DNA from: Mycobacterium pinniadriaticum
Lineage (GTDB): Bacteria; Actinomycetota; Actinomycetes; Mycobacteriales; Mycobacteriaceae
Direction of reading: 5' to 3'
Assembly (NCBI RefSeq): GCF_026242045.1
Contig: NZ_JAPJDO010000011.1
Span: 113,717 to 177,716 of the forward strand
DNA length: 64,000 nt
Part shown: in pieces, positions 41,522 through 52,317 of the stretch
Layout of the letters: each line of letters begins with the position of its first letter
Numbering within the stretch: the first letter of the stretch is position 1
Notes under the pieces: generated by a model
Told to the model about the DNA's origin: nothing
The model's database searches: none
Seen by the model: the letters and a program-made list of their open reading frames with translations, nothing else
Position numbers and translations under genes: made by a program

Positions 41522-41871
41522 GTGCACCCGAGTCGCCCGAAGCCTCCACGGGCGTCCCGATCGAGACGATCCGCAAAGCCCTCAACGGCTACCGGGTGAT
41601 GGCCTGGACAACAGGTATCTGGCTGATCGCGCTGTGTTACGAGATGGTGGTGAAGTACATCGTGAAGGTCGACGACCCGCCGACCTGGATCGGCATCGTG
41701 CACGGCTGGGTCTACTTCATCTATCTGCTGTTCACCGCCAACCTCGCGGTGAAGGTGCGCTGGCCGATCGCCAAGACCATCGGTGTGCTGCTGGCCGGCA
41801 CCATCCCGCTGCTGGGCATCATCGTCGAGCAGGTGCAGACCCGGGAACTGAAGACCCGGTTCAACCTCTGA
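41518..41871 (+). CDS. DUF3817 membrane protein
   Basis: 117 residues, three predicted membrane spans (VMAWTTGIWLIALCYEMVVKYIV, IGIVHGWVYFIYLLFTANLAV and TIGVLLAGTIPLLGIIVEQ). The HGWVYFIYLL block with the polar ends is characteristic of DUF3817, often annotated as integral membrane protein (Rv1342c-like). ATGA overlap with lprD. Its 3' end overlaps the convergent MFS gene by 11 bp. Function unknown. Confidence 0.85.
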   Translation: MSAPESPEASTGVPIETIRKALNGYRVMAWTTGIWLIALCYEMVVKYIVKVDDPPTWIGIVHGWVYFIYLLFTANLAVKVRWPIAKTIGVLLAGTIPLLGIIVEQVQTRELKTRFNL

Positions 41872-43333
41872 TCGGATCGCCCTCGAGTTCGAGTTCCTCG
41901 GGCGACCAGTCCTCGACCGCGGCGGCGGCCGGTGTCGGCAGCGTCATCGCGATCACCGCCGCCAGCGCCGCGGCACCGGCCGCCACCAGCAGTGCGACGC
42001 GGAATCCGGTTAGCGAGGGCACCAGGTGCCCGGCGAACGAGATTGTCATCGAGGACAACACCGCCCCGATGACCGCACTGGAGATCGACGTTCCGAGGGA
42101 GCGTGCCAGCGCGTTGATTCCGTTGGCGGCGGCCGTCTCTGATACCGGCACCGCAGCGTTGATCAACGCCGGCAGCGACGAGAACGCGAAACCGACACCA
42201 AAGCTGATGAAGGTGTTGAACACCATCACCTGAGCCGGGCCGGTCAGCAGGAAAGATCCCGCCACGTACGAGCCCGCGATGGTCACCGCCCCGACGACGA
42301 GCGTGAACCTCGGCCCGCGCCTGGCTGCGATCCGGGCGGCGATGGGCGCGGCGACCATCATCGCCAGACCTCCGGGAGCCATCCACAGACCCGCCTGCAG
42401 CATGGACTGGCCGAGCCCGAACCCGGTCTCGACGGGCAGCTCGAGAATCTGCGGTCCGATCAACGACATCGCGAACAGCGCGAAACCGACCGCGACCGAG
42501 GCCACGTTGGTGGTCAGAACCGGTCGTTTGAGTGTCGTGCGCAGATCGACGATCGGCGAGGACACCCGGAACTGCCACAGCGCGAAGGCCGCGAACACCG
42601 CCAGACTGGTGACCAACAATGACACCGTCGTGGTGCTGGTCCACCCCCACGTCGAGCCCTTGGATATCGGCAGCAACAGCGTCACCAAACCGGCCGCCAA
42701 CAATGCCGTGCCGAGCGGGTCGAGCCGGTCGTGTGAGGTCGCCGGGATCTGCGGCACGAGGAAGTAGAACAGCAGCACCGAGCAGATCCCGAGTCCGGCA
42801 GCAAACCAGAACAGCGTGTGCCAATCGGACTTCTCGGCGATCACCGCCGACAACGGCAGACCCAACGCACCGCCGACACCCAGCGACGCGCTGATCAAAC
42901 CCATCGCCGAGCCGACCCGGTCGGTCGGCACCGCGGCGCGCAACACGCTGATCGCCAACGGGATGATCGGCATGCCGAGGCCCTGTAGCCCACGGCCGAC
43001 GATGAAAGGCAGCAGCGAGCTGGTCGTCGCCGCGATCAACGATCCGACGGTCAACGTGGCCGCACAGACCATGAGGATCGGTTTGGGTCCGTACATATCG
43101 CCCAGTCGGCCGAACACCGGCGTCGTCACGGCCGCCGTCAGCAGCGTCACGGTGATCGCCCACGACGCATTCGACGCGCTGGTATGCAGCAGCGTCGGAA
43201 GTTCGGGAATCAGCGGGATCATCAGCGTCTGCATCAACGACACGCTGATGCCGGCAGCCGCCAGAACGGCGATCAGGACACCGGGGTGCGCCGCCCGGAC
43301 CGCATGACGACCCACCCGAGCATCATGACACAT
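41861..43333 (-). CDS. MFS drug exporter, 14-TM (DHA2) type
   Basis: 490 residues with about 14 hydrophobic spans. FGRLGDMYGPKPIL is the loop 2-3 motif A and IVGRGLQGLGMPIIPLAISVLRAAVP corresponds to motif B/C. Proton-driven efflux is likely, substrate unknown. The start at 43333 (ATG) is not supported by a clear ribosome binding site; GTG 43315 is an alternative. It sits between rdgB and DUF3817, where recalled M. tuberculosis order has none, so it may be an insertion in this lineage. Confidence 0.88.
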   Translation of the reverse strand: MCHDARVGRHAVRAAHPGVLIAVLAAAGISVSLMQTLMIPLIPELPTLLHTSASNASWAITVTLLTAAVTTPVFGRLGDMYGPKPILMVCAATLTVGSLIAATTSSLLPFIVGRGLQGLGMPIIPLAISVLRAAVPTDRVGSAMGLISASLGVGGALGLPLSAVIAEKSDWHTLFWFAAGLGICSVLLFYFLVPQIPATSHDRLDPLGTALLAAGLVTLLLPISKGSTWGWTSTTTVSLLVTSLAVFAAFALWQFRVSSPIVDLRTTLKRPVLTTNVASVAVGFALFAMSLIGPQILELPVETGFGLGQSMLQAGLWMAPGGLAMMVAAPIAARIAARRGPRFTLVVGAVTIAGSYVAGSFLLTGPAQVMVFNTFISFGVGFAFSSLPALINAAVPVSETAAANGINALARSLGTSISSAVIGAVLSSMTISFAGHLVPSLTGFRVALLVAAGAAALAAVIAMTLPTPAAAAVEDWSPEELELEGDPIRG

Positions 43334-43362
43334 TAGATGCGCTAGAAAAATTTTGCTGATGC

Positions 43363-43968
43363 TCAGGACAGCGCACGCAACGACGGGATCAGCAGCGCCA
43401 GCGCGCGACCGCGATGCGACGCCGCATCCTTCTCCTCGGGATTCAGCTCCGCAGCGCTGCGGGTCTCCCCGTCCGGGACGAACAGCGGGTCATAGCCGAA
43501 GCCGCCAGCACCCCGCTGCTCCCGGGCGATCACCCCGGGCCACTCACCACGCGCGACCGCACTGTCGGCGTCGGCGGGGCCGAAGACCAGCGCGCACGCC
43601 GACACGAACGCCGCCGAACGCCGTTCGTCGGGCACGTTTCGCAACTGGGATAGCAGCAATGCGTTGTTGGCGGCATCGTCACCGTGGGTACCGGCCCAGC
43701 GCGCCGAGAGCACACCTGGCATTCCGTTGAGGGCGGCAACGGCGAGCCCGGAATCGTCGGCGACGGTCGGCAGACCGGTGGCCGCATACCCGTCGCGCGC
43801 CTTGGCCAAGGCGTTCTCCTCGAACGTGGCACCGGTTTCGGGAGCCTCGTCGAACGGTGGCACATCGTCGAGCGACACCAGGGTCAGACCGGACACTCCG
43901 GCGGCGTCGAGGACGCGGCGCAGTTCGGCCAGCTTCTTGGCGTTACGGCTGGCGACGAGTAGTCGCAT
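43363..43968 (-). CDS. rdgB: Non-canonical purine NTP pyrophosphatase (RdgB/HAM1)
   Basis: 201 residues. LLVASRNAKKLAEL, PETGATFEENALAKA, VADDSGLAV, GYDPLF and SHRGRAL are all intact. It removes dITP, XTP and similar nucleotides from the pool. ATG 43968, 2 bp after the rph stop, so co-transcribed. Confidence 0.95.
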   Translation of the reverse strand: MRLLVASRNAKKLAELRRVLDAAGVSGLTLVSLDDVPPFDEAPETGATFEENALAKARDGYAATGLPTVADDSGLAVAALNGMPGVLSARWAGTHGDDAANNALLLSQLRNVPDERRSAAFVSACALVFGPADADSAVARGEWPGVIAREQRGAGGFGYDPLFVPDGETRSAAELNPEEKDAASHRGRALALLIPSLRALS

Positions 43969-43970
43969 AG

Positions 43971-44750
43971 CTACGAGCCGAACGCCTTCTTCGCCGGTGC
44001 GCCTTCCGGCAGCACACCGGGATAGGGCAATTCGAGCGCTTCACGCTGCACGCTGAAGAGGGTCTCGCACGCGCCCAAGGCGGCGTCGAGCATCTTGTCC
44101 AACGTCGAGCGCGGGAACGTCGCCCCCTCCCCGGTGCCCTGGATCTCGACGAGTGTTCCGGTGTCGGTGGCGACGACGTTCATATCCACCTCGGCGCGCG
44201 AGTCCTCCTCGTAGGGAAGGTCGACCCGAACCCGGCCGTCGACCACGCCGACGCTGACGGCGGCGATGGCACACGACAGCGGGCGTGGATCGGACAGCTT
44301 GCCGGCCGCGGCCAGATACGTGACCGCATCCGCAAGCGCGACGTAGGCACCCGTGATCGCGGCGGTCCTGGTCCCGCCGTCGGCCTGCAGCACATCACAG
44401 TCGATCGCCACGGTGTTCTCACCGAGGGCAGCCAGATCGATGCAGGCCCGCAGCGAGCGGCCGACCAGCCGGCTGATCTCCTGGGTGCGCCCGCCGAGAC
44501 GACCCTTCACCGATTCGCGATCCGATCGGGTGTGGGTGGCGCCGGGCAGCATCGCGTATTCCGCGGTGAGCCAGCCCTCCCCCGATCCTTTCCGCCAGCG
44601 CGGCACGCCTTCGGTGACGCTGGCCGTGCACATCACCCGGGTCTCGCCGAAGGTGATCAACACCGAGCCGGCCGGATGGGAGGTGAAGCCTCGGGCGATG
44701 GTGACCGGCCTCAGCTCGTCGTCAAGCCTGCCGTCTTGTCGTCTGGACAC
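43971..44750 (-). CDS. rph: Ribonuclease PH
   Basis: 259 residues. [70 protein letters not shown] core (here [12 protein letters not shown]) and [13 protein letters not shown] are typical. Phosphorolytic trimming of tRNA 3' ends. GTG 44750. Confidence 0.96.
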   Translation of the reverse strand: MSRRQDGRLDDELRPVTIARGFTSHPAGSVLITFGETRVMCTASVTEGVPRWRKGSGEGWLTAEYAMLPGATHTRSDRESVKGRLGGRTQEISRLVGRSLRACIDLAALGENTVAIDCDVLQADGGTRTAAITGAYVALADAVTYLAAAGKLSDPRPLSCAIAAVSVGVVDGRVRVDLPYEEDSRAEVDMNVVATDTGTLVEIQGTGEGATFPRSTLDKMLDAALGACETLFSVQREALELPYPGVLPEGAPAKKAFGS

Positions 44751-44907
44751 GCCGCAACACTAGCCGAGCGACGATGCGGGCCAGTGGCCCGAGGAGGGGT
44801 TCGGCAATCACACCTGAGTCCGAGCGATCAGAACGGTCGAGGGTGCGCGGAGTGCCCGCCACGGCGGCGTGTCGGCGTGGCGACACGCACGGTCGCCGGC
44901 AACAGAC

Positions 44908-45681
44908 TCAGTGCCGACGGACGTCGATGGTCTCCCCGCACACCACTGCGTGGACCGGGCCGTCGAACTCCGCCTTGGCCTCGCTGATCACGTCCTCACG
45001 TGAGGTCCATGGCGGGATATGGGTCAGCAACAATTCACCGACGCCGGCTCGCGTGGCCATCTGTCCCGCCTCGGTACCCGACAGATGCAGATGCGGCGGA
45101 CGGTCCGGCGCGTGAGTCCACGACGCCTCGCACAAAAAGGCGTCTGCGCCGCTGGCCAACTCGACAAGCGATTCGCACACACCGGTGTCGCCGCTGTACA
45201 CCAGCGTGGTGCCCGTCGGGTCGGTGATCCGCATGCCGAACGACTCGGTCGGGTGGGTCACCAACCTCGGCAGCACGGTCAACGCACCGAATTGAACCGG
45301 CTGGTTGTCCTGCCAATGGTGGATCTCGAAGATGTCGGAGAAGTCATCGAGTTCTCCGCCCAGCGGCGACGAGGCCGCGGCCAACCGGCTCCAGGTGTCA
45401 CTGGGGCCGTACATCACCCCGCGGCCCTTGGCCGGGGTCGGGTGGTAGCGACGCCACACGAACAACCCCGGCAGATCCAGGCAGTGGTCGGCGTGCAGAT
45501 GCGACAGCAGGACGTGGACGTCATTGGGGTCGGCATAGCGCTGCAGCGCACCAAGCACCCCGCCGCCGAAATCGAGAACGAGCGGGGGCGTGTCGGGTGC
45601 GGTCAACAGGTAACCGGACGCCGGCGAATCAGGTCCGACAACGCTGCCGGAGCAACCAAGGATGGTGATTCGCACAGTCAC
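44908..45681 (-). CDS. MBL-fold phosphodiesterase (Rv1339-like)
   Basis: 257-residue metallo-beta-lactamase fold protein with LLSHLHADHCLDLPGLFVWRR, YSGDTGVCESL and LHLSGTEAGQMATRAGVGELLLTHIPP. Gene order and sequence match Rv1339, reported as an atypical class II cAMP phosphodiesterase; that role is by homology. GTG 45681 (or GTG 45675). A 143-bp gap separates it from rph downstream. Confidence 0.9.
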   Translation of the reverse strand: MTVRITILGCSGSVVGPDSPASGYLLTAPDTPPLVLDFGGGVLGALQRYADPNDVHVLLSHLHADHCLDLPGLFVWRRYHPTPAKGRGVMYGPSDTWSRLAAASSPLGGELDDFSDIFEIHHWQDNQPVQFGALTVLPRLVTHPTESFGMRITDPTGTTLVYSGDTGVCESLVELASGADAFLCEASWTHAPDRPPHLHLSGTEAGQMATRAGVGELLLTHIPPWTSREDVISEAKAEFDGPVHAVVCGETIDVRRH

Positions 45682-45738
45682 TAGCTTGCCATGCCCGGAT
45701 GCCGCAAGAGGAAAACATCACGGGTTTCGACATGAGAA

Positions 45739-46569
45739 TCACTTCGCCGCGCCGACGTGACGCTGAACAGGGTGGACCCCGGTAATCGCCGGCCCCAGGA
45801 AGCGCGCCGCCAAGGCGGTGAACGCCTCGGGATCGCCTGTCGCCTCGAACGCGTAGTGGCCGGCGGAGCGGCCGTCGTCCTCATGCGGCCGCAGAAGATC
45901 GCGCTCGGTCAACACTTTCAGCAAGTCCTTGGCCGTCTCCTCGGCACTGGACACCAAGGCGACCGAATCCCCCATCGCCAGCTGAATCAGCCCGGACAGC
46001 AGCGGGTAGTGCGTACAGCCCAGAACCAGCGTGTCCACCTGCGCGCGCTGCAACGGCTCCAAGTACCCCTCGGCCAGGTTGAGCACCTGACGGCCGCTGG
46101 TGACGCCACGCTCGACGAAGTCCACGAACCGCGGACACGCCACGGCCGTGACCTCGACATCGCGGGCGGCGGCGAACGCGTCCTGGTAGGTCCCGGACGC
46201 GACGGTGGCCTGGGTGCCGATCACCCCGATGCGCCCGGTTCGGGTGGTGGCCACTGCCCGCCGTACCGCCGGCAGGATCACTTCGACGACCGGTACGTCG
46301 TAACGCTCGCGCGCATCGCGCAGACAGGCCGACGACGCGGTGTTGCAGGCGATGACGAGAGCCTTCACCCCGCGTTCGACGAGATCGTCGCCAATGGCCA
46401 GGGCATGTGCCCGTACCTCCGGGATGCTCAGCGGACCGTACGGCCCGTTGGCGGTGTCGCCGACGTAGATCACGTCCTCGTCGGGCAACTGGTCGACGAT
46501 CGAGCGAGCGACCGTCAGCCCACCCACTCCGGAATCGAAGATGCCGATCGGCGCGAAACGGTCGCTCAT
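45739..46569 (-). CDS. murI: Glutamate racemase
   Basis: 276 residues. [10 protein letters not shown], the two catalytic Cys in [10 protein letters not shown] and LGCTHYPLL, and GDTANGPYG are present. Makes D-glutamate for peptidoglycan. ATG 46569 overlaps the rhomboid stop (ATGA). Confidence 0.96.
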   Translation of the reverse strand: MSDRFAPIGIFDSGVGGLTVARSIVDQLPDEDVIYVGDTANGPYGPLSIPEVRAHALAIGDDLVERGVKALVIACNTASSACLRDARERYDVPVVEVILPAVRRAVATTRTGRIGVIGTQATVASGTYQDAFAAARDVEVTAVACPRFVDFVERGVTSGRQVLNLAEGYLEPLQRAQVDTLVLGCTHYPLLSGLIQLAMGDSVALVSSAEETAKDLLKVLTERDLLRPHEDDGRSAGHYAFEATGDPEAFTALAARFLGPAITGVHPVQRHVGAAK

Positions 46570-47234
46570 GATGTCAGCCCGGGAAACTGGCCGGCCTTCT
46601 TGCGTTCCCGGGCCTTCCGTTCCGGGCCGGACAGCCAGTAGGCGGCCAGCACCCCGGCGATGGCCCCGCACAGGTGCCCTTGCCAGGACACCCCGCCGCA
46701 GCGGTTCAACTCGGGTAACGCCCCCCACAGGACACTGCCGTAGACGAACAGCACGACGATGCCCGTCACGATCCACCAGATGTGCCGGGTGAACCAACCG
46801 AACACCAGCAGGAACGTCAACCAGCCGAAGATCAGCCCGGAAGCGCCGATGTGATTGGTCTCCAGCCCACAACCCACGTTGCCGATCAACCAGGTGCCCA
46901 GGCCGCCGACGATCCAGATGATCGCGGTGGCCCAGACGAAGCGGGCCATGCCGGTCAGCGTCACCAGGAAACCGAGCACCAGAGCCGGCACCGTGTTGGC
47001 GGCCAGGTGCTGCCAATTGCCATGCAGCAGCGGCGCGAAGACCACGCCCCACAGGCCGTCGGTTTCCAACGGCCGGATGCCGTTGCGGTCCAGTGAGTGT
47101 CCGGAGAGCTGGTCGACGAGCTCGATGACGTAGAGCAACACCACGAACGACACGATGGTGGCGCCGCCGACCTTCCAGGCCGCCGGCTTCTTGGGCGGCG
47201 GTGGGGTCGCGGAATAGCCCAATGGCTGGGTCAT
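46566..47234 (-). CDS. Rhomboid-family intramembrane serine protease
   Basis: 222 residues with about six membrane spans. Catalytic Ser in [11 protein letters not shown] and His in [28 protein letters not shown] is the expected HxxxN-type segment. Matches Rv1337 by position. ATG 47234. Substrate unknown. Confidence 0.92.
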   Translation of the reverse strand: MTQPLGYSATPPPPKKPAAWKVGGATIVSFVVLLYVIELVDQLSGHSLDRNGIRPLETDGLWGVVFAPLLHGNWQHLAANTVPALVLGFLVTLTGMARFVWATAIIWIVGGLGTWLIGNVGCGLETNHIGASGLIFGWLTFLLVFGWFTRHIWWIVTGIVVLFVYGSVLWGALPELNRCGGVSWQGHLCGAIAGVLAAYWLSGPERKARERKKAGQFPGLTS

Positions 47235-47259
47235 CTGTGTCTCACCGGCGCCTCCGCGT

Positions 47260-48243
<984 letters not shown>

Positions 48244-48516
48244 TCAGCCGCCTGCCACGGCGGGCAGGATCGTCACCGAATCACCCTCGCCGATCTCGGT
48301 GGCCAGCCCACCGGAGAAGCGAACGTCCTCGTCGTTGACGTAGATGTTGACGAACCGGTTCAGCTTTCCGTTATCCACCAACCGCTCGGCGATCCCGGCG
48401 TAGTTGGCCTCCAGGTCCGCGATCACGGCCTGCAGGGTCTCGCCGTCGGCATTAACGCGTTTCTCGCCGCCGGTGTGGGTTCGCAGGATGGTCGGGATGG
48501 ATACCTCAACGGACAT
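48244..48516 (-). CDS. cysO: Sulfur carrier CysO
   Basis: 90-residue ubiquitin-like (ThiS/MoaD fold) protein ending in Gly-Gly (PAVAGG), which carries the thiocarboxylate sulfur for CysM. ATG 48516 with AAGGAG upstream. 14 bp from mec. Confidence 0.96.
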   Translation of the reverse strand: MSVEVSIPTILRTHTGGEKRVNADGETLQAVIADLEANYAGIAERLVDNGKLNRFVNIYVNDEDVRFSGGLATEIGEGDSVTILPAVAGG

Positions 48517-48530
48517 GGGTGGCTCCTTCT

Positions 48531-48950
48531 TCAGCTCTGGTGTTGATCGACGATGGTGACGGGTTCTTCGGTGACCACACCGTCGACGATCCGGTAGCTG
48601 CGCAGCTCGTGCCCGTCGGGATCCCGGGTGGAGATCAGGACATAGTGCGCATCGGGCTCTGCGGCATACGCGATGTCGGTGCGGCTGGGGTAGGCCTCGG
48701 TGGCGGTGTGCGAGTGGTAGATGACGACGGGGGCCTCGTCGTTCTCGTCCATGGCGCGCCACACCCTGAGCTGCTCGCCGGAGTCGAACCGGTAGAACGT
48801 CGGGGACCGCTCGGCGTTGACCATCGCGATGTGCCGCTCGGGCCGGCCGGACCCCGCTGGCCCGGCCAGCACTCCGCACGCCTCGTCGGGGTGGTCGGTC
48901 CTGGCATGGGCGACCATGGCGTCGACCAGGTCGGCACGGATCACCAGCAC
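48531..48950 (-). CDS. mec: JAMM metalloprotease Mec
   Basis: 139 residues with the complete JAMM set: Glu in PDEACGVLAG and H-x-H-x7-S-x2-D in YHSHTATEAYPSRTD. It releases cysteine from the CysO-Cys adduct. GTG 48950, AGGAGG 10 nt upstream. First gene of the mec-cysO-cysM set. Confidence 0.95.
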   Translation of the reverse strand: MLVIRADLVDAMVAHARTDHPDEACGVLAGPAGSGRPERHIAMVNAERSPTFYRFDSGEQLRVWRAMDENDEAPVVIYHSHTATEAYPSRTDIAYAAEPDAHYVLISTRDPDGHELRSYRIVDGVVTEEPVTIVDQHQS

Positions 48951-48976
48951 GGTGGCGTTTCCTCCTGTGATCGAGC

Positions 48977-50014
48977 TCAGCGGCCAGATGCGCCGAACGC
49001 ACCAGGCAACATGTCGCGGTAGGTCGGTATTCCGGCAGCCGACTCGGCGGCCAGCACCGCGACCAGCACCGCGCGCGCCAGACAATCCGCCCCGGCCGCG
49101 CCGATCGCCGCAAGCGGCTTGGTCTCCGGCGCCATCTGTGCCGGGGTATCCGCGGCTGGCTGGACCTCGACCGCGCCGGTGGCCAACGCGAAGACGGTGT
49201 CCCCGTCCAGGGGGGTGTGCGCCGGGCGGATGGTGTGCGCCAGGCCGTCCTGGGCCGCGACGGCCAAACGCCGGCACGCCGTCGGTGACAGCGCGGCGTC
49301 GGTGGCCACCACAGCGATGGTCGTGTTCAACGGACTGGCCTCCGCATCGAGGGCGCTCAGTGCGGCGATCTGCTCGGCTGGCGGGTTGACCAGCCCGAAC
49401 TCCTCGGTCAAGTGGGTCATCCAGGGCAGTCCGGTGGCCGGGCTAACGACGTTTCCGGCGCTGTTGACGATGACGATCGCGCCGACGGTGACGCCCGAAT
49501 CGAGTGTGGTCGACGCGGTGCCGACACCACCTTTCAGCACGGCGGCGCGGGCGCCGATCCCGGCGCCGACGGTGCCGACCGCCACGTCCACACCGGCCGT
49601 CTGTGCCGCCGCATACCCGAACTCGGCGCTCGGCCGGCAACGCCAGCCACCGACCGGAAGGTCGAAAATCACCGCGGCCGGAACGATCGGAACAACGCCG
49701 CCCTCCATCGCCACACCGCGGCCCCGCTCCTCCAGCCAGGTCATCACCCCGTCGGCGGCGGCCAGCCCGTAAGCGCTGCCTCCGGTCAAGACGACCGCAT
49801 CGACGTGGCGGACGCTGTTGGACGGGTCGAGCAGATCGGTCTCACGACCGCCGGGTGCACCGCCCCGAACATCGACCGCCCCGACCGTCCCGGGAGGGGC
49901 GACGATCACGGTGGTGCCGCAGGCCCAGCCCGATCCGAGGGTGGCGTCGGCGTCGAGGCGACCGTGATGACCGACCAAGATGCCGTCGACATCGGTGATT
50001 GAGCCGCGACTCAT
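48977..50014 (-). CDS. P1 family (S58) peptidase, NylC/DmpA-like
   Basis: 345-residue N-terminal-nucleophile-type hydrolase: DVDGILVGHH, GTTVIVAPPGTVGAVDVRGGAPG, DAVVLTGGSAYGLAAADGVM, and SPLNTTIAVVATDA, where the Asn-Thr bond is the likely self-cleavage point. Rv1333-like by position. ATG 50014 overlaps the DUF2017 stop (ATGA). Confidence 0.9.
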   Translation of the reverse strand: MSRGSITDVDGILVGHHGRLDADATLGSGWACGTTVIVAPPGTVGAVDVRGGAPGGRETDLLDPSNSVRHVDAVVLTGGSAYGLAAADGVMTWLEERGRGVAMEGGVVPIVPAAVIFDLPVGGWRCRPSAEFGYAAAQTAGVDVAVGTVGAGIGARAAVLKGGVGTASTTLDSGVTVGAIVIVNSAGNVVSPATGLPWMTHLTEEFGLVNPPAEQIAALSALDAEASPLNTTIAVVATDAALSPTACRRLAVAAQDGLAHTIRPAHTPLDGDTVFALATGAVEVQPAADTPAQMAPETKPLAAIGAAGADCLARAVLVAVLAAESAAGIPTYRDMLPGAFGASGR

Positions 50015-50598
50015 CGGATCGGTTTGCCCATCAACCCGAGCACCAGATACTCCTGCAGCACGGTCAGCCACTGGTACACGTCGAGATGGCCGGCCAGTGG
50101 ATGATCGGGCGGCAGCCGGTCAGGACCCTGCGGCCCGATCTCGAGCATCGCCCCCAGGGCCAGCCGCACGTCGTTGACCGCGGAGATCCACGCGTTGGCA
50201 TCGCCCTCGGTGATTTCGAACCTGCCTCCGCCGTCGGGCAGTGTATCCAGAAGACGTTGTGCCGCAGCCTTTTTAGCGTCGATGATCTCCGGCTCGTGCA
50301 GGCTGCGCAGGGCGTTGTTGAGGCTTTCGGCGGCCGCCGAGCCGGCCGGGTGATCGTGCTGTGGCTTGAAGAAATCCGGCAGCAGCCGCCGCATGGTGGA
50401 GTCCTCCGGCGGGAGCGGGTTGCCGGCGCGGATACCGGTGATCTGCTCCAGCGGATCCGATGGCGTCGAGGCCTCCCGCTCGTCGAGCATGCCCTGCACC
50501 GAGGCCACCATGTTCTTCAGCAGCGCCGCTTCGTGCGGAGCCAGTGCCGAACGGAAGCGGGGACCGTCAGCGGTGTCGACCCGCTTCCATTTGCGCAC
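50011..50598 (-). CDS. DUF2017 protein
   Basis: 195 residues, helical and acidic; ALAPHEAALLKNMVASVQGML and the C-terminal VYQWLTVLQEYLVLGLMGKPIR are typical of DUF2017 (Rv1332-like). Almost always next to clpS in actinobacteria, but without a known role. GTG 50598, 33 bp after clpS. Confidence 0.88.
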   Translation of the reverse strand: MRKWKRVDTADGPRFRSALAPHEAALLKNMVASVQGMLDEREASTPSDPLEQITGIRAGNPLPPEDSTMRRLLPDFFKPQHDHPAGSAAAESLNNALRSLHEPEIIDAKKAAAQRLLDTLPDGGGRFEITEGDANAWISAVNDVRLALGAMLEIGPQGPDRLPPDHPLAGHLDVYQWLTVLQEYLVLGLMGKPIR

Positions 50599-50631
50599 GT
50601 TGATCCTGACCGATGGACTCGTTGGCCTTGC

Positions 50632-50937
50632 TCAGCGGTCCTGCTGCATGGTCGCCCACAATCCGGCGGCATGCAGTTTGGACACGTCGACTTCCATGGA
50701 CTCCCGGCTTCCCGCCGAAACGACCGCCTTGCCCTCGTGATGAACCTGCAGCATGAGCTTGGTTGCGTGCGGTTCGCTGTAGCCGAAGAGCTTCTGGAAC
50801 ACGTAGGTCACATAGTTCATCAGATTGACCGGGTCATCCCAGACGATCGTGACCCAGGGGCTGTCCAGGGCAGCGACGGAATCCGTTCGTTGCTGTTCAC
50901 TGGTGTCCGGTCGGGTCGGAGCTGCTTGCGAGCCCAT
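50632..50937 (-). CDS. clpS: ClpS, ClpC1 adaptor
   Basis: 101 residues. [45 protein letters not shown] carries the Asn/Asp pocket residues that hold bulky N-terminal amino acids. Delivers N-degron substrates to ClpCP. ATG 50937. Divergent from pncB. Confidence 0.95.
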   Translation of the reverse strand: MGSQAAPTRPDTSEQQRTDSVAALDSPWVTIVWDDPVNLMNYVTYVFQKLFGYSEPHATKLMLQVHHEGKAVVSAGSRESMEVDVSKLHAAGLWATMQQDR

Positions 50938-51003
50938 GCGCCTAAGGATAGCGAGCGGGATCAATCGCTATCCAGCCCGTGGGGCGGCCGATACGGTTGC
51001 GCT

Positions 51004-52317
51004 GTGACCGCCGCCCTGCTGACGGACAAATACGAGCTGACCATGCTGGCCGCCGCGTTGCGCGATGGCTCGGCCGGACGCAGGACCACTTTCGAGGTGT
51101 TCGCGCGTCGGCTGCCCGACGGGCGCCGGTACGGAGTGGTGGCCGGGACCGCGCGTTTCCTGGAAGCCTTGGGCGAGTTCGTCTTCGATGATGAGGCCCT
51201 TGAGCCGTTGCGGTCCTTTCTCGACCCCGCGACGCTGGACTACCTCCGGGACTTCCGCTTCACCGGCGATATCGACGGCTACGCCGAGGGCGAGCTGTAC
51301 TTCCCCGGATCCCCGGTGCTGTCGGTCACCGGCAGCTTCGCCGAATGCGTACTCCTGGAGACGCTGGCGCTGTCGATCCTCAACCACGACACCGCGATCG
51401 CCTCGGCGGCCGCCCGCATGGTCAGCGCCGCCGCCGGTCGCACGCTGATCGAGATGGGTTCGCGGCGCACCCATGAATATGCGGCGGTCGCCGCGGCCCG
51501 CGCGGCCTACATTGCCGGCTTCACCGGTACCTCCAACCTGGAGGCCAGCCGCCGCTACGGCATCCCCGCCCTGGGGACCAGCGCGCACGCGTTCACCATG
51601 CTGCACGCGTCGGCAGCCGATGGCCCGGATCAGTGGGAGCGCGCCGCGTTCCGTGCGCAGGTCGACACCCTCGGCGTCGGAACAACCCTGCTGGTCGACA
51701 CCTACGACGTCACGGCGGGCGTAGCCAACGCGATCGCCGTCGCCGGGACCGAACTCGGTGCCGTGCGCATCGACTCCGGTGACCTCGGTGTCCTGGCAAG
51801 GCAAGTGCGGGCTCAGCTCGACGGGCTGGGCGCGACCCGAACCCAGATCGTGGTCTCGGGCGATCTCGACGAATACTCGATCGCGGCGCTGCGCGCCGAT
51901 CCCGTCAACAGCTACGGTGTCGGGACTTCGGTGGCCACCGGCTCCGGCGCCCCCACTGCCAGCATGGTCTACAAGCTCGTCGAGGTGGACGGCCTTCCGG
52001 TGCAGAAGCGCAGCAGCCACAAGGAATCCCATGGCGGCCGCAAGGCGGCCCTGCGCCTGTCCCGGCCGACGGGCACGATCATCGAGGAGGTCGTCCACCC
52101 CGTGTCCACACCGCCTGAGGTGACCGAGCCCGCCCGCACGCTGACCGTGCCGCTGATGCGGGGCGGTCGGCCCGCTGACCACCAACCCGCGCCCGGCCTG
52201 GCCGCTGCGCGAGAGTTGGTGGTCAGCGGACTTCACAGCCTGCCGTGGGAGGGTTTGGCCCTGTCGGCGGGTGAGCCGGCGATCCCGACCCGTCAGGTGC
52301 CGGTGCAGCCGCGGTGA
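51004..52317 (+). CDS. pncB: Nicotinate phosphoribosyltransferase
   Basis: 437 residues. LLTDKYELTMLAAALRDG, IEMGSRRTHEY, GTSAHAFTMLH and VRIDSGDLGVLARQVR are standard. NAD salvage from nicotinate. GTG 51004 lacks a ribosome binding site; TACGGT about 12 nt upstream suggests a leaderless transcript. GTGA overlap with dinG. Confidence 0.94.
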   Translation: MTAALLTDKYELTMLAAALRDGSAGRRTTFEVFARRLPDGRRYGVVAGTARFLEALGEFVFDDEALEPLRSFLDPATLDYLRDFRFTGDIDGYAEGELYFPGSPVLSVTGSFAECVLLETLALSILNHDTAIASAAARMVSAAAGRTLIEMGSRRTHEYAAVAAARAAYIAGFTGTSNLEASRRYGIPALGTSAHAFTMLHASAADGPDQWERAAFRAQVDTLGVGTTLLVDTYDVTAGVANAIAVAGTELGAVRIDSGDLGVLARQVRAQLDGLGATRTQIVVSGDLDEYSIAALRADPVNSYGVGTSVATGSGAPTASMVYKLVEVDGLPVQKRSSHKESHGGRKAALRLSRPTGTIIEEVVHPVSTPPEVTEPARTLTVPLMRGGRPADHQPAPGLAAARELVVSGLHSLPWEGLALSAGEPAIPTRQVPVQPR